Below, piece after piece: positions 5,942 to 6,172 of a DNA stretch of 6,172 nucleotides. Below the pieces are notes generated by a model that saw only the letters and a program-made list of their open reading frames with translations, did no database searches and was not told the origin of the DNA. How positions within the stretch are numbered: position 1 is the stretch's first letter; each line of letters opens with the position of its first letter. This DNA comes from an uncultured Flavobacterium sp. Lineage in GTDB: Bacteria > Bacteroidota > Bacteroidia > Flavobacteriales > Flavobacteriaceae. The stretch covers positions 1 to 6,172 of the forward strand of contig CAMLKV010000147.1 of the NCBI GenBank assembly GCA_946480635.1, read 5' to 3'. Both the position numbers and the translations under genes were made by a program.

Positions 5942-6172
5942 TTATTCGATTACAATTTCTTTTAGTTTCTTTCTATAGGCTTCTAGTATGGCTATTTTTG
6001 AAAGAAAACCATAAAATTTACCATACTTAATCACTGGTAAAACTGATTTTTGTGATGATTCAAATTTTTGCATGATGCTTTCTATGCTTTCATCAAAATC
6101 AATAATGGTAGTAGGTGATTCTAAAACGTCTTTTATAGCAGTATATTTTACTTGAAAAGAGTTGAAAATTAT
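5942..6172 (-). CDS. CBS-domain protein C-terminus, probably ClC chloride channel (partial)
   Basis: The last 76 residues of a gene that begins beyond the right edge; the frame is open to the boundary. The visible part is a single CBS domain: YTAIKDVLESPTTIIDFDES, a helix ESIMQKFESSQ, then SVLPVIKYGKFYGFLSK and a closing helix ILEAYRKKLKE, with the stop TAA at 5944-5942. CBS domains occur in pairs and bind adenine nucleotides to regulate the protein they are attached to; this would be the second of a pair. The C-terminal position and the ILEAYRKKL ending resemble flavobacterial ClC-family chloride channel/antiporter proteins as I recall them. An IMPDH, MgtE or CorC-like protein cannot be excluded without the upstream part. 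Confidence 0.7.
   Translation of the reverse strand: MIFNSFQVKYTAIKDVLESPTTIIDFDESIESIMQKFESSQKSVLPVIKYGKFYGFLSKIAILEAYRKKLKEIVIE

Overview
The window is an AT-rich stretch of a Bacteroidota genome, most probably from the family Flavobacteriaceae. The evidence is the low GC content, the near absence of Shine-Dalgarno sites, a TAnnTTTG-type promoter, signal peptides ending in CQ or SQ, and a gene set (OstA-like protein, class III aminotransferase, long TPR protein, small TonB-domain protein, aroE) whose sequences resemble flavobacterial families as I remember them. All recognisable genes lie on the minus strand, so transcription runs from right to left.

Reading in the direction of transcription: (1) 6172-5942 is the C-terminal end of a CBS-domain protein, probably a ClC-type chloride channel, cut by the window edge. 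(2) After a 78-bp gap with a good promoter candidate comes a 566-residue OstA/LptA-like envelope protein (5863-4163), whose C-terminus is encoded by a small tandem-repeat tract. (3) 51 bp later comes a class III PLP-dependent aminotransferase (from 4111). It is frameshifted about 50 codons before its natural end: the main frame stops at 3062, and the conserved C-terminus continues in the -1 frame to 2907. (4) A 120-bp gap with a small palindrome leads to a tightly packed trio: a TPR protein (2786-1386), a secreted or anchored TonB C-terminal-domain protein (1386-874, sharing 1 nt with the TPR stop) and aroE, shikimate dehydrogenase (899-162, overlapping the TonB-domain gene by 26 nt). (5) The last 161 bp (161-1) hold no supported gene. 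They contain nested inverted repeats resembling a dispersed REP-like element, and a weak terminator-like hairpin pointing the other way, which suggests a convergent plus-strand gene just outside the window.

Only aroE has a firmly known biochemical role (aromatic amino acid synthesis). The OstA-like protein points to LPS transport. The TPR and TonB-domain proteins are conserved but of unknown specific role. The window looks like ordinary core chromosome: I see no mobile element, CRISPR array, RNA gene or defence/toxin module, and no evidence for a new multi-gene system. The points most worth checking are the aminotransferase frameshift, the repeat-encoded OstA tail, and the repeat element downstream of aroE.
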